Source of the DNA: Ferirhizobium litorale
GTDB lineage: Bacteria > Pseudomonadota > Alphaproteobacteria > Rhizobiales > Rhizobiaceae
Direction of reading: 5' to 3'
DNA: 64,000 bases
Assembly (NCBI GenBank): GCA_030028905.1
Contig: JALDYZ010000009.1
Span: forward strand, 1-64,000
Shown: piece by piece, positions 44,638-54,778 of the stretch
How the letters are laid out: every line of letters begins with the position of its first letter
How positions within the stretch are numbered: the stretch's first letter is position 1
The notes under the pieces: model-generated
What the model saw: only the letters and a program-made list of their open reading frames with translations
Told to the model about the DNA's origin: nothing
The model's database searches: none
Made by a program: the position numbers and the translations under genes

Positions 44638-45015
44638 ATGGCAAACCTGCCCGACATGACGAAACACCGGGGCTTTCCGTCAGGCATGCCGGGCACGGGT
44701 GTCCAGTTCACCATCCGTCGCGCCAATCCCAAGGGCGTGACTCCGATCAAGACCCTGCCGCGACGCGCGCGGCCGGGCACTCCCGAGCACCGCATAGACG
44801 CCGCGTTTCTCCACGCGCTCTGGCACCATTTCGGCCCGGAGCCTTTTGAGCGCGGTAACCTGGATGCCGCGCGGCTGTCGCTGCTGTTCGGCCGCGAAGT
44901 AGTGGCCGTCGAGAAGGATTTCGACCCGCAATCCTACCAGGCGCTGCTCAGGATCGACGAGAACGTGGCGCGCTCCAGTTTCCCGGAAGCATTTGAAGAC
45001 GTCATGGAGGTTTGA
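44638..45015 (+). CDS. Hypothetical protein between the GST gene and pccA
   Basis: A 125-residue soluble protein that I do not recognise. The N-terminal part is basic with several Pro/Gly (GFPSGMPGTGVQFTIRRANP, PRRARPGTPEHR), and the C-terminal part is helical (AAFLHALWHHFGPEPFERGN, then DPQSYQALLRIDENVA). GAGGAG lies before ATG 44638, so it is translated. The stop overlaps the run-in to pccA: GGAGG of pccA is inside its last codons and the pccA GTG follows 2 bp after the stop. This suggests translational coupling and a role related to propionyl-CoA carboxylase (inference). Confidence 0.7.
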   Translation: MANLPDMTKHRGFPSGMPGTGVQFTIRRANPKGVTPIKTLPRRARPGTPEHRIDAAFLHALWHHFGPEPFERGNLDAARLSLLFGREVVAVEKDFDPQSYQALLRIDENVARSSFPEAFEDVMEV

Positions 45016-45017
45016 CG

Positions 45018-47027
45018 GTGGCAATCAAGAAAATCCTCATCGCCAACCGCGGCGAGATCGCCTGCCGGGTGATCAAGACCGCAAAGAAGATGGGCATCGC
45101 CACCGTCGCCGTCTACTCCGACGCGGACCGCGATGGCCTGCACGTGCGTATGGCGGACGAGGCCGTGCATATCGGACCGGCACCATCGAACCAATCCTAT
45201 ATCGTCATCGACAAGATCATCGACGCGATCCGCAAGACCGGTGCCGACGCCGTGCATCCGGGCTACGGTTTCCTCTCGGAGAACGCAGCCTTCGCCCAGA
45301 CGCTGGAAAAGGAGGGCATAGCCTTCATCGGCCCGCCGGTCAGGGCCATCGAGGCGATGGGCGACAAGATTACCTCCAAGAAACTGGCGGCAGAGGCCGG
45401 CGTTTCGACGGTGCCCGGCCATATGGGCTTGATCGAGGACGCCGACGAAGCTGCAAGGATCTCCGACGTCATTGGCTATCCGGTGATGATCAAGGCATCG
45501 GCCGGCGGCGGCGGCAAGGGCATGCGCATTGCCTGGAATGCGGCGGAAGCGCGAGAGGGATTCCAGTCCTCGAAGAACGAAGCCAAAAGCTCCTTCGGCG
45601 ACGACCGCATCTTCATCGAGAAGTTCGTGACCGAGCCGCGCCATATCGAGATCCAGGTGCTGGGCGACAAGCATGGCAACGTGCTCTATCTCGGCGAGCG
45701 CGAATGCTCGATACAACGCCGCAACCAGAAGGTCATCGAGGAAGCCCCCTCACCCTTCCTCAACGAAGCGACGCGCAAGGCGATGGGCGAGCAGGCCGTG
45801 GCGCTTGCCAAGGCGGTCGGCTATCACTCGGCCGGCACGGTCGAATTCATCGTCGACGGCAAACAGAACAAATTCTACTTTCTCGAAATGAACACCCGCC
45901 TGCAGGTGGAACATCCGGTCACGGAACTGATCACCGGTCTCGACCTCGTCGAGCAGATGATCCGCATCGCCGGGGGCGAAAAGCTTGCCTTCGGCCAGTC
46001 CGACGTCAAGCTCAATGGCTGGGCGATCGAAAGCCGCCTCTATGCGGAAGATCCGTTCCGCAACTTCCTGCCCTCGATCGGCCGTCTCACGCGCTACCGC
46101 CCGCCGGCCGAAGGCGCCAAGGACGACGGCACCATCGTGCGCAACGACACCGGCGTGTTCGAGGGCGGCGAGATCTCGATGTACTACGACCCGATGATCG
46201 CAAAGCTCTGCACCTGGGCGCCCGACCGCCTGACGGCGATTGCGGCGATGGGCGACGCCCTCGACGCCTTCGAGGTCGAGGGCATCGGCCACAACCTGCC
46301 CTTCCTCTCGGCGGTGATGCAGCAACAGCGTTTTCGCGACGGGCGCCTGACCACGGCCTACATCGCGGAAGAGTTTCCCGAAGGCTTTGCCGGCGTGGAA
46401 GCGGACGAACTTTCGGCCCGCAAGCTCGCCTCGGCCGCGGCCGTCATACAGTATGCGCTGCAGAGCCGTGCCGCACAGATTTCCGGAACGGTCGGCAATC
46501 ACCGCCGCGTGCTCGGCCGGGCATGGGTGGCAAACCTCGGCGGCCATGAGTTTCCGCTGACCCTCGACGTCTCGGTGGACGGAACCTATGTCCGCTTTGA
46601 AGATGGCACCTCGGCCTCGATCGCCGGCGACTGGCTGCCGGGCAATACCCTCGCGACCTTCACCGTCGACGGCGAGCCGATGCATATCAAGGTCAACCTG
46701 CAGGGTTCCGGCATTCGCCTGCGCTGGCAGGGGATCGACCTGGTTGCCAGGGTGCGCGAGCCGCATGTCGCGGCCCTTGCCCGCCTGATGCCGGTCAAAC
46801 TACCACCGGACACTTCGAAGATGCTGCTCTGCCCGATGCCGGGCGTCATCACTTCGGTCGCGGTCAGGGAGGGCGATACTGTCGAGGCTGGTCAGGCGCT
46901 GGCAACCGTCGAGGCGATGAAGATGGAAAACATCCTGCGCGCCGAAAAGCGCGCCGTCGTCCGGCGGGTGGCGGTGGAAGCCGGCGCAAGCCTTGCTGTC
47001 GATGAACTGATCATCGAGTTCGAATAG
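45018..47027 (+). CDS. pccA: Propionyl-CoA carboxylase alpha subunit
   Basis: A 669-residue biotin carboxylase/carrier subunit. The biotin-carboxylase N domain opens with KKILIANRGEIACRVIKTAK. The ATP-grasp core has KASAGGGGKGMRIAWN, FIEKFVTEPRHIEIQVLGD and FLEMNTRLQVEHPVTE. A PCC-type BT domain follows, then the C-terminal biotinyl domain with Lys635 in AMKMEN, 34 residues from the end. GTG 45018 is preferred because GGAGG sits seven bases before it; TTG 45012 is too close. Together with PccB it forms the (alpha-beta)6 enzyme. 71 bp with a short GC-rich hairpin separate it from scpA. Confidence 0.95.
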   Translation: MAIKKILIANRGEIACRVIKTAKKMGIATVAVYSDADRDGLHVRMADEAVHIGPAPSNQSYIVIDKIIDAIRKTGADAVHPGYGFLSENAAFAQTLEKEGIAFIGPPVRAIEAMGDKITSKKLAAEAGVSTVPGHMGLIEDADEAARISDVIGYPVMIKASAGGGGKGMRIAWNAAEAREGFQSSKNEAKSSFGDDRIFIEKFVTEPRHIEIQVLGDKHGNVLYLGERECSIQRRNQKVIEEAPSPFLNEATRKAMGEQAVALAKAVGYHSAGTVEFIVDGKQNKFYFLEMNTRLQVEHPVTELITGLDLVEQMIRIAGGEKLAFGQSDVKLNGWAIESRLYAEDPFRNFLPSIGRLTRYRPPAEGAKDDGTIVRNDTGVFEGGEISMYYDPMIAKLCTWAPDRLTAIAAMGDALDAFEVEGIGHNLPFLSAVMQQQRFRDGRLTTAYIAEEFPEGFAGVEADELSARKLASAAAVIQYALQSRAAQISGTVGNHRRVLGRAWVANLGGHEFPLTLDVSVDGTYVRFEDGTSASIAGDWLPGNTLATFTVDGEPMHIKVNLQGSGIRLRWQGIDLVARVREPHVAALARLMPVKLPPDTSKMLLCPMPGVITSVAVREGDTVEAGQALATVEAMKMENILRAEKRAVVRRVAVEAGASLAVDELIIEFE

Positions 47028-47045
47028 GCGCCCGGGATGGGAGCG

Positions 47046-47066
47046 GCCGGCTTCCGAAAAGCCGGC
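47046..47066. repeat. Short hairpin between pccA and scpA
   Basis: GCCGGCTT (47046-47053) pairs with AAGCCGGC (47059-47066) with a five-nt loop, in the 71-bp gap. No T tract follows, so it more likely marks RNA processing or pausing than full termination. Confidence 0.4.
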
Positions 47067-47098
47067 AATGAGGCGGCGCAATCGAGGAGTTTCGAGAC

Positions 47099-49243
47099 AT
47101 GTCCAAGGACAGGAATCACGCGGAAAACTGGTCGGCACTAGCCGAAAAGGAGCTGAAGCGCCCGGCGGAGTCACTCGTCTGGCACACGCCGGAAGGCATC
47201 GACGTCAAGCCGCTCTACACGGCCGACGACCTTGCCGGTATCGACCACCTCGGCTCGCTGCCGGGCTTCGCACCGTTCGTGCGCGGTCCGCGCGCCACCA
47301 TGTATACCGGCCGGCCCTGGACGATCCGGCAATATGCCGGCTTCTCGACCGCCGAGGAATCGAACGCCTTCTACCGCAAGGCGCTCGCCGCCGGCCAGCA
47401 GGGCGTCTCGGTCGCCTTCGATCTCGCCACCCATCGCGGCTACGACTCGGACCATCCCCGAGTCGTCGGAGATGTCGGCAAGGCTGGCGTGGCGATCGAC
47501 TCGGTCGAGGACATGAAGGTCCTCTTCGACGGCATCCCGCTCGAAAAAGTCTCCGTCTCGATGACGATGAACGGCGCGGTCATCCCAATCCTTGCGAACT
47601 TCATCGTGGCCGGCGAGGAGCAGGGTGTCTCGCGCGCCGAACTCTCCGGGACCATACAGAACGACATCCTCAAGGAGTTCATGGTCCGCAACACCTACAT
47701 CTACCCGCCCGAGCCCTCGATGCGGATCATCGCCGACATCATCGAGTACACCGCCAGGGAAATGCCGCGCTTCAACTCGCTCTCGATTTCCGGCTACCAT
47801 ATGCAGGAGGCGGGCGCGACGCTGGTACAGGAACTCGCCTTCACGCTCGCCGACGGCCGCGAATATGTCCGCGCCGCGCTTGGCAAGGGCCTGAACGTCG
47901 ACGATTTTGCCGGGCGCTTGTCGTTCTTCTTCGCCATCGGCATGAACTTCTTCATGGAGGCGGCAAAGCTGCGCGCCGCCCGCCTGCTCTGGACCCGCAT
48001 CATGCAGCAGTTCGAGCCGAAGAAATCGTCGTCGCTGATGCTGCGCACCCATTGCCAGACGTCCGGCGTGTCGCTGCAGGAGCAGGATCCCTACAACAAC
48101 ATCGTGCGCACCGCCTTCGAGGCGATGTCGGCGGCACTCGGCGGCACTCAATCGCTGCATACCAACTCCTTCGACGAGGCGATCGCGCTGCCGACGGAGT
48201 TCTCCGCCCGCATCGCCCGCAACACCCAACTGATCCTCCAGCATGAGACCGGCGTCACCAAGGTGGTCGATCCGCTGGCCGGCTCCTTCTATGTCGAGAG
48301 TCTCACCAACGAGCTTGCCGAAAAGGCCTGGGCGTTGATCGAGGAAGTGGAGGCCCTGGGCGGCATGACCAAGGCCGTCAACGAGGGCCTGCCGAAGCGG
48401 CTGATCGAGGAAGCGGCCACCCGCCGCCAAGCCGCGGTGGACAAGGGCGAGGAAGTGGTCGTCGGCGTCAACAAGTACCGGCTGGAGAACGAGGCGGACA
48501 TCGACATCCTCGAGATCGATAACACCGCCGTACGCGCCGCGCAGATCAAGCGGCTCGAGGACACCAGGCGGCGGCGCGACAGCGTCAAGGTGAAACAGGC
48601 GCTCGGCGCCCTGGGCGACGTGGCGCGCAGCGGCAAGGGCAACCTGCTGGAGGCCGCCGTCGAGGCGGCGCGGGCCCGCGCCACTGTCGGGGAGATTTCC
48701 GATGCCATGCGCGAATCCTTCGGCAGCCATGTCGCGACCCCGAAAGTTGTCAGGAATATCTACGGAAAAGCCTACGAGGGCGAGCCCGAACTGACGATTC
48801 TTGCAGACAGGCTCGAGACATTCTCCCGCTCCATCGGCGCCCGGCCGAAGATCATGGTCGCCAAGCTTGGCCAGGACGGCCACGATCGCGGCGCTAAGAT
48901 CATATCCTCGGCCTTCGGCGATATCGGTTTCGACGTGCTTGCAGGGCCCCTGTTCCAGACGCCGGAGGAAGCTGCCGCCATGGCGGTCGACGCCAAGGTG
49001 CACGTGGTCGGCGTCTCGTCACTGGCCGCCGGCCACAAGACGCTTCTGCCGCAACTCGTCGAAGCGCTGAAGGCGAAGGGAGCACAGGACATCGTCGTGG
49101 TCTGTGGCGGCGTCGTTCCGCGGCAGGACTACAGGTTCCTGCTCGACCACGGCGTCGCCGCCGTCTTCGGGCCGGGGACAAATGTACTCGATGCCGGGCG
49201 CACGATCCTCGATATCATGGAAGGTCGCCGCCGCAACACCTGA
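47099..49243 (+). CDS. scpA: Methylmalonyl-CoA mutase
   Basis: A 714-residue homodimeric-type mutase (also called BhbA/McmA) converting methylmalonyl-CoA to succinyl-CoA with adenosylcobalamin. The TIM-barrel catalytic domain shows [21 protein letters not shown], with Tyr, and [12 protein letters not shown]. The C-terminal cobalamin domain has the base-off DxHxxG motif in [14 protein letters not shown]. The single-chain length matches mutases of rhizobia. No methylmalonyl-CoA epimerase or meaB gene is seen next to it in the window. It ends the pcc run, and the convergent hemA begins 40 bp later. Confidence 0.94.
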   Translation: MSKDRNHAENWSALAEKELKRPAESLVWHTPEGIDVKPLYTADDLAGIDHLGSLPGFAPFVRGPRATMYTGRPWTIRQYAGFSTAEESNAFYRKALAAGQQGVSVAFDLATHRGYDSDHPRVVGDVGKAGVAIDSVEDMKVLFDGIPLEKVSVSMTMNGAVIPILANFIVAGEEQGVSRAELSGTIQNDILKEFMVRNTYIYPPEPSMRIIADIIEYTAREMPRFNSLSISGYHMQEAGATLVQELAFTLADGREYVRAALGKGLNVDDFAGRLSFFFAIGMNFFMEAAKLRAARLLWTRIMQQFEPKKSSSLMLRTHCQTSGVSLQEQDPYNNIVRTAFEAMSAALGGTQSLHTNSFDEAIALPTEFSARIARNTQLILQHETGVTKVVDPLAGSFYVESLTNELAEKAWALIEEVEALGGMTKAVNEGLPKRLIEEAATRRQAAVDKGEEVVVGVNKYRLENEADIDILEIDNTAVRAAQIKRLEDTRRRRDSVKVKQALGALGDVARSGKGNLLEAAVEAARARATVGEISDAMRESFGSHVATPKVVRNIYGKAYEGEPELTILADRLETFSRSIGARPKIMVAKLGQDGHDRGAKIISSAFGDIGFDVLAGPLFQTPEEAAAMAVDAKVHVVGVSSLAAGHKTLLPQLVEALKAKGAQDIVVVCGGVVPRQDYRFLLDHGVAAVFGPGTNVLDAGRTILDIMEGRRRNT

Positions 49244-49283
49244 GGGCTGCGGCTGCCGGTACCGCCCGAGACCCGCGCTACCG

Positions 49284-50498
49284 CTAGGCGACGGCCCGGG
49301 CGAGGGCGCAGCGTGACCAGAGCTGGTGCAGCGCGCCGACGAGCTTTTCGAGATCGGCATCCGTGTGCAGTGGCGTCGGCGTGATGCGCAGGCGTTCCGT
49401 CTTGCGCGGCACTGTCGGATAATTGATCGGCTGGACGTAGATGTCGTAGTTGTCGAGCAGAATATCCGAGATCCACTTGCATTTTGCGGCATCGCCGACG
49501 ATCACCGGCACGATGTGGCTGGGATTGGGCATGTGCGGAATGCCGCGGGCATCGAGCATCGCGCGCAGCTTGCGCACCTGCTCCTGGTGCCGCGCCCGCT
49601 CGAAGCCGCTCATCTTGAGGTGCTGGATCGCGGCTGTCGCGCCCGCCGCCAGCGTCGGCGGCAGGGCGGTGGTAAAGATGAAGCCCGAGGCGAACGAACG
49701 GATAAAATCGCAAAGCGCTGCCGAACCGGCGATATAGCCACCCATGACGCCGAAGGCCTTGCCGAGCGTGGCTTCGATGATGGTAATGCGGTCCATCAGC
49801 CCCTCGCGCTCGGCGACGCCGCCGCCACGCGGGCCATACATGCCGACGGCATGGACTTCGTCGAGATAGGTCATCGCGCCGTACCGGTCGGCAATGTCGC
49901 AGATTTCCTTGATCGGGGCGATGTCGCCATCCATCGAATAGACGGATTCGAAGGCGATCAGCTTCGGCGCTTTCGGGTCGGCGGCGGCGAGCTTGGCCTC
50001 CAGATCCCTGACGTCGTTGTGCTTCCAGATCACCTTCTCGCATTTCGCGTGGCGGATGCCTTCGATCATCGAGGCGTGATTGCCGGCATCGGAAAAGATG
50101 ATGAGGCCGGGGATCTTGGCGCCGAGCGTACCGAGCGAGGCCCAGTTCGAGACATAGCCAGAGGTGAAGATCAGCGCCGATTCCTTGCCGTGCAGATCGG
50201 CAAGCTCGCGCTCGAGCAGAACGTGGTAGTGGGTGGTGCCAGAGATATTCCGGGTGCCTCCCGCACCCGCGCCACAGTGATCGATGGCGTCTTTCATCGC
50301 CTCGATCACCTTGGGGTGCTGCCCCATGCCGAGATAGTCGTTGGAACACCAGACGGTCACTTCCTTCGGGCCGTCGGCCGTGTGTCGGGTGGCGCGCGGA
50401 AACTTGCCGCGGTGACGCTCGATATCGGCGAAAACGCGGTAGCGTCCTTCCTCGTGAAGGCCGTCCAGTTCGCTTTTGAAGAATGCCTCGAAATCCAT
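49284..50498 (-). CDS. hemA: 5-aminolevulinate synthase
   Basis: A 404-residue PLP enzyme condensing succinyl-CoA and glycine to 5-aminolevulinate, the C4 route to heme used by alphaproteobacteria. The catalytic Lys is in [43 protein letters not shown] and [19 protein letters not shown] are diagnostic. ATG 50498 ([20 protein letters not shown]) with GGAG upstream matches rhizobial HemA exactly in length; a TTG/ATG extension to 50522 is not needed. An FNR/FixK-type box lies about 150 bp upstream, consistent with oxygen control. Succinyl-CoA from ScpA is its substrate. Confidence 0.96.
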   Translation of the reverse strand: MDFEAFFKSELDGLHEEGRYRVFADIERHRGKFPRATRHTADGPKEVTVWCSNDYLGMGQHPKVIEAMKDAIDHCGAGAGGTRNISGTTHYHVLLERELADLHGKESALIFTSGYVSNWASLGTLGAKIPGLIIFSDAGNHASMIEGIRHAKCEKVIWKHNDVRDLEAKLAAADPKAPKLIAFESVYSMDGDIAPIKEICDIADRYGAMTYLDEVHAVGMYGPRGGGVAEREGLMDRITIIEATLGKAFGVMGGYIAGSAALCDFIRSFASGFIFTTALPPTLAAGATAAIQHLKMSGFERARHQEQVRKLRAMLDARGIPHMPNPSHIVPVIVGDAAKCKWISDILLDNYDIYVQPINYPTVPRKTERLRITPTPLHTDADLEKLVGALHQLWSRCALARAVA

Positions 50499-50645
50499 GA
50501 TCTGCTCCAGAGCCTTGGCCACGTATTGGTTTCTGGCGGCCTCGACGTCAACCCCTGTGGTCTGGATTCATTCCAAACTGCGGCAAAAGGCCCAAGCCTG
50601 TGGCTTGTCCCGGATCCTCACTAGCCGTTTTCCGGCCGGCCAAGT

Positions 50646-50659
50646 TTGACCCAAATCAA
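50646..50659. promoter_or_regulatory. FNR/FixK-type box upstream of hemA
   Basis: TTGACCCAAATCAA is a 14-bp site matching the FNR/FixK/FnrL consensus TTGAY-N4-RTCAA, a near-perfect palindrome. It lies 148-161 bp upstream of the hemA start codon. HemA is a known FNR-family target in several alphaproteobacteria. The site also overlaps the T tract of the coxM terminator. Confidence 0.6.
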
Positions 50660-50690
50660 GAAAAACGAAAAGGGCAGTCTCGACTGCCCT
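50657..50690 (-). terminator. Terminator of the coxSLM operon
   Basis: On the minus strand AGGGCAGT pairs with ACTGCCCT (50671-50690, 8-9 bp, tight loop), followed by TTTCGTTTTTC (50657-50670). It lies 37 bp after the coxM stop. It shields hemA from read-through of the cox operon on the same strand. Confidence 0.8.
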
Positions 50691-50726
50691 CATCATTTCA
50701 TGCCGTGATCAGTGCTCTAGACGGCG

Positions 50727-51524
50727 TCATCGTGCCGCTGCAACGGCCCGCTTGGCCATCACCTTCACCAGATTGGCGCGATACTCGGCGCTGCCATGAA
50801 GATCGGACAGCAGGTCGGAAGCATCCACCGACACGGCATCAAGTGCCGCAGGTGACCAGTTCGCGGCAAGCGCCGTTTCCATGCCTCCGTGGCGGAACAC
50901 TCCGCTGGAGCCAGCCCCGGTAACCGCGACGCGAACCCCGTTCGCCCCCTTGGAGACGAAGACGCCAGTCATCGCATAGCGCGAAGCCGGATTGGGGAAT
51001 TTTTCGTAGCCTGCCGTCTCCGGTGCTTCGAACTCGATGGCGGTGATGATCTGTCCATCCATGAGCGCCGTCTCGAACAGGCCGGTGAAGAAGTCGTCGG
51101 CCGCGATCTGGAAACCGTTGCCGATAATGGTGGTGCCGAGCCCCAGCATGCCGGCAGGATAGTCGGCTGCCGGATCATTGTTGGCAATCGAGCCGCCGAT
51201 CGTCCCCATGTGACGGACATGAGGATCGCCGATCAGGCCGGCCAGGTGACACAGCGCCGGGCAGACCGCCTTGATTGCGGCCGAGCTCGCCACTTCCGCA
51301 TGGGTGGTGGCCGCGCCTATCCTGACCTTGCGGCCGTCGACCGTGATCCCCTTCATCGATTCGATGTGCCGCAGATCGATGATATCGGAAGGCGCCGCCA
51401 GGCGCTGCTTCATCGTCGGTATCATCGTCATGCCCCCGGCGACATACTTGCCCTCGGGAGCTCCAGCCAGGATCTGGGCTGCCTCCTCGACTGTGGAAGG
51501 GCGATGGTAGTTTGCTGCATACAT
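50727..51524 (-). CDS. Molybdenum hydroxylase FAD-binding medium subunit (CoxM-like)
   Basis: A 265-residue FAD-binding subunit of a xanthine-oxidase-family molybdenum hydroxylase. The flavin motifs AGGMTMIPTMKQRLA and TIGGSIANNDPAADYPA are intact and a CO_deh_flav_C domain follows. In the complex it takes electrons from the 2Fe-2S subunit. GGAGG lies before ATG 51524. It is third in the order S-L-M, which is the gene order of form II CO-dehydrogenase-like operons. Confidence 0.9.
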   Translation of the reverse strand: MYAANYHRPSTVEEAAQILAGAPEGKYVAGGMTMIPTMKQRLAAPSDIIDLRHIESMKGITVDGRKVRIGAATTHAEVASSAAIKAVCPALCHLAGLIGDPHVRHMGTIGGSIANNDPAADYPAGMLGLGTTIIGNGFQIAADDFFTGLFETALMDGQIITAIEFEAPETAGYEKFPNPASRYAMTGVFVSKGANGVRVAVTGAGSSGVFRHGGMETALAANWSPAALDAVSVDASDLLSDLHGSAEYRANLVKVMAKRAVAAAR

Positions 51525-51539
51525 GGCTCGTCCTCCCGC

Positions 51540-53888
51540 TCAGTGACCGGCGCGCGCCGCTTCCCACACCTTCTGGGTCGTGGCCGGCATGGTCAGGTTG
51601 TTGTTACCGATGGCGTCGGTGATGGCATTAATCAGGGCCGGCGGCGAGCCGATCGCACCCGCCTCGCCGCAGCCCTTGATTCCGAGCGGATTGTTGGGGC
51701 AGGCGGTGACCTGGTGGGAAACCTTGAACGACGGCAGGTCGTCGGCGCGCGGCATGGCGTAGTCCATGAAGCTCGCCGTCAGCAACTGGCCGGTCGCCGG
51801 ATCGTAGTGCACGTTTTCCAGCAATGCCTGCCCGACGCCCTGCGCGATCCCGCCATGAACCTGGCCCTCGACGATCAGCGGATTGATGATGTTGCCGAAA
51901 TCGTCCGCTGCGACGAACTGGATGATTTCGGTCCTGCCCGTCTCCGGATCGACTTCCACCTCGCAGATGTAGCAGCCGGCCGGGAAGGTGAAGTTGGACG
52001 GGTCGTAGAACGCGGTCTCCTTCAGGCCCGGCTCCATGCCAGCCGGCAGGTTGTGTGCGGTATAGGCGGCAAGCGCCACCTGGAACCAGGGAAGCGTCTT
52101 GTCGGTGCCGGCCACCTTCAGTTCGCCGTCCTCGACGACAATGTCGCTTTCGTCCGCCTCCATCAGGTGCGCAGCGATCTTCTTCGCCTTGGCCTCGACC
52201 TTGTCGAGCGCCTTGACGATCGCCGACATGCCGACCGCGCCCGAGCGCGAGCCGTAGGTCCCCATCCCCATCTGCACCTTGTCCGTGTCGCCATGGACGA
52301 TCGAGACGCTGTCGAGCGGCACGCCGAAGCGATCGGATACGAGCTGGGCAAAGGTGGTTTCGTGGCCTTGGCCATGACTGTGCGAACCAGTGAGCACCTC
52401 GATGGTGCCGACGGCGTTGACACGGACTTCGGCCGATTCCCACAGGCCGACGCCGGCGCCGAGCGACCCGACCGCCTGCGACGGAGCGATCCCGCAGGCT
52501 TCGATGTAGCAACTCATGCCGATGCCACGCTTCTTGCCGCGGGCACCCGCCTCGGCCCTTCTTGCCGGAAAGCCGTTCCAGTCCGCCTGTCCCATGGCGG
52601 CTTCCAGCGAGGCTTCGTAGTCGCCGGCGTCATAGTTCATGATCACCGGGGTCTGGTGCGGGAAGGAGCGGATGAAGTTCTTGCGCCGCAATTCGGCCGG
52701 CGAAATGCCGAGTTCGCGCGCCGCCGTCTCCATCGTCCGTTCCAGAAGATAGGTGGCTTCGGGGCGACCGGCGCCGCGATAGGCATCGACCGGCACGGTG
52801 TTGGTGTAGACGGTGCGGACATTGGCGTGGATCGCCGGGATGTCGTACTGCCCTGAAAGCAAGGTCGCATAGAGATAGGTCGGCACCGCCGACGAGAACA
52901 GCGACATGTAGGCGCCGAGATTGGCGACAGTATCGACCTTGAGGCCGATGATGCGATTGTCGGCATCGAAGGCCATCTTGACCTGGCTGACATGGTCGCG
53001 GCCATGCGCGTCGGTCAGGAAGGCTTCCGTCCGGTCCGAGGTCCACTTGACCGGGACGCCGGTTTTCTTCGAGGCCCACAGACAGACGATTTCTTCCGGA
53101 TAGATGTAGATCTTCGAGCCGAAGCCGCCGCCCACATCGGGCGCAATCACGCGCAGTTTGTTTTCCGGCGCCACGTTGTAGAAGGCGCTCATCACCAGCC
53201 GCGCCACATGCGGGTTCTGGCTGGTGGTGTAGCAGGTGTAGTGATCCTCGCCCGTATCGTAGATCCCGAGCGTCGCCCGCGGCTCCATCGGGTTAGGAGA
53301 CAGACGGTTGTTGTGGATCTCGATCTCGGTCACATGGGCGGCGGATGCAATCGCCTGGTCGACGGCAGCGCTGTCGCCGATTTCCCAGTCGAAGATCAGG
53401 TTGTCGGCAGATTCTGCATGGATCTGCGGCGCGCCCGGCTTGATCGCATCAACGGCCACGGTGACAACGTCGAGTTCCTCGTACTCAACCTCGACGGCTT
53501 CTGCGGCATCGCGAGCCTCGCCGAGCGAATCGGCAACCACTATCGCCACTGCGTCGCCGACATACCTTACCTTCTCGTGCGCCAGCGGACGCCAGGCGCC
53601 CATCTTCATCGGGGAGCCGTCCTTGGAGTGGATCATCCAGCCACAAATCAGGTTGCCGATGCCGTCGGCAAGCAACTGCTTGCCATCGAGAACGTCGATG
53701 ACGCCGGGCATGCTCTTGGCGGCGCTTGCATCTATTGTCTTGATGTTTGCGTGTGCGTAGGGGCTGCGAACGAAATAGGCATATTTCATGCCGGGCACTG
53801 ACATGTCGTCGGTATAGCGTCCCTTGCCTGTCAGGAACCGCTTGTCTTCCTTGCGTGTGACGCGCGCACCAATTCCCTCAACTCCCAT
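51540..53888 (-). CDS. Form II CO-dehydrogenase-like large subunit (molybdopterin, CoxL-like)
   Basis: A 782-residue molybdenum-cofactor subunit of the xanthine oxidase family. It has MGVEGIGARVTRKEDKRFLTG at the N terminus and the moco-binding motifs GGGFGSKIYIYPEE, AYRGAGRPEATYLLER and GSHSHGQGHETTF. The C-terminal GVGQALLENVHYD and KGCGEAGAIGSPPA, with the catalytic Glu, follow. The active-site loop reads AYRGAGR (form II) rather than the AYXCSFR of bona fide form I CO dehydrogenase, so the Cu-binding Cys is missing and the true substrate is uncertain. ATG 53888 has GGGAGG before it and is preferred over the longer frame to 53921. Confidence 0.9.
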   Translation of the reverse strand: MGVEGIGARVTRKEDKRFLTGKGRYTDDMSVPGMKYAYFVRSPYAHANIKTIDASAAKSMPGVIDVLDGKQLLADGIGNLICGWMIHSKDGSPMKMGAWRPLAHEKVRYVGDAVAIVVADSLGEARDAAEAVEVEYEELDVVTVAVDAIKPGAPQIHAESADNLIFDWEIGDSAAVDQAIASAAHVTEIEIHNNRLSPNPMEPRATLGIYDTGEDHYTCYTTSQNPHVARLVMSAFYNVAPENKLRVIAPDVGGGFGSKIYIYPEEIVCLWASKKTGVPVKWTSDRTEAFLTDAHGRDHVSQVKMAFDADNRIIGLKVDTVANLGAYMSLFSSAVPTYLYATLLSGQYDIPAIHANVRTVYTNTVPVDAYRGAGRPEATYLLERTMETAARELGISPAELRRKNFIRSFPHQTPVIMNYDAGDYEASLEAAMGQADWNGFPARRAEAGARGKKRGIGMSCYIEACGIAPSQAVGSLGAGVGLWESAEVRVNAVGTIEVLTGSHSHGQGHETTFAQLVSDRFGVPLDSVSIVHGDTDKVQMGMGTYGSRSGAVGMSAIVKALDKVEAKAKKIAAHLMEADESDIVVEDGELKVAGTDKTLPWFQVALAAYTAHNLPAGMEPGLKETAFYDPSNFTFPAGCYICEVEVDPETGRTEIIQFVAADDFGNIINPLIVEGQVHGGIAQGVGQALLENVHYDPATGQLLTASFMDYAMPRADDLPSFKVSHQVTACPNNPLGIKGCGEAGAIGSPPALINAITDAIGNNNLTMPATTQKVWEAARAGH

Positions 53889-53972
53889 TTCGACCTCCCG
53901 ATGGGGTTTCCGGCTTGGCATGCCACCAGCAAAGGAGATGTGGCGGCGATGGGGCCGGTTTGGTTCCGTGGA

Positions 53973-54461
<489 letters not shown>

Positions 54462-54778
54462 ATTGCTCCTCCTCGTGTCTCTCCCGGACACCCGCAGCCA
54501 TCATTTGTCTTTTTGTTGTATGGATCAACCAGTACTTTTATCGAATGGTGGTTTTTATTCGCTGCGATGCAGCAAAGGCCCGGCTCGGATCGCTCCCCAC
54601 GCGACTAGCACTCCGGATGCAAAAAATGCCAGCCACGCCATGGACTTCCACAATTTGAGCTATATTCTTTTTTAGCTGCAAGGAATGCACTGAAAGGCGG
54701 TCCAAGCCGCAACCTTGAAGAAGCCGGGGACGTCATGTACCTGAGTAGATGGTACCTTTGAGAACATTGGAGAGAGTA
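54462..54778. promoter_or_regulatory. Divergent intergenic region between coxS and the glycine-zipper gene
   Basis: 317 bp with no supported gene. It is AT-richer than its surroundings (TTTGTCTTTTTGTTG near 54510, TATATTCTTTTTTAG near 54665) and must contain the coxS promoter (minus) and the lipoprotein promoter (plus). A GTACC...GGTACC inverted repeat sits at about 54738-54756. No consensus operator could be assigned. Confidence 0.4.
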
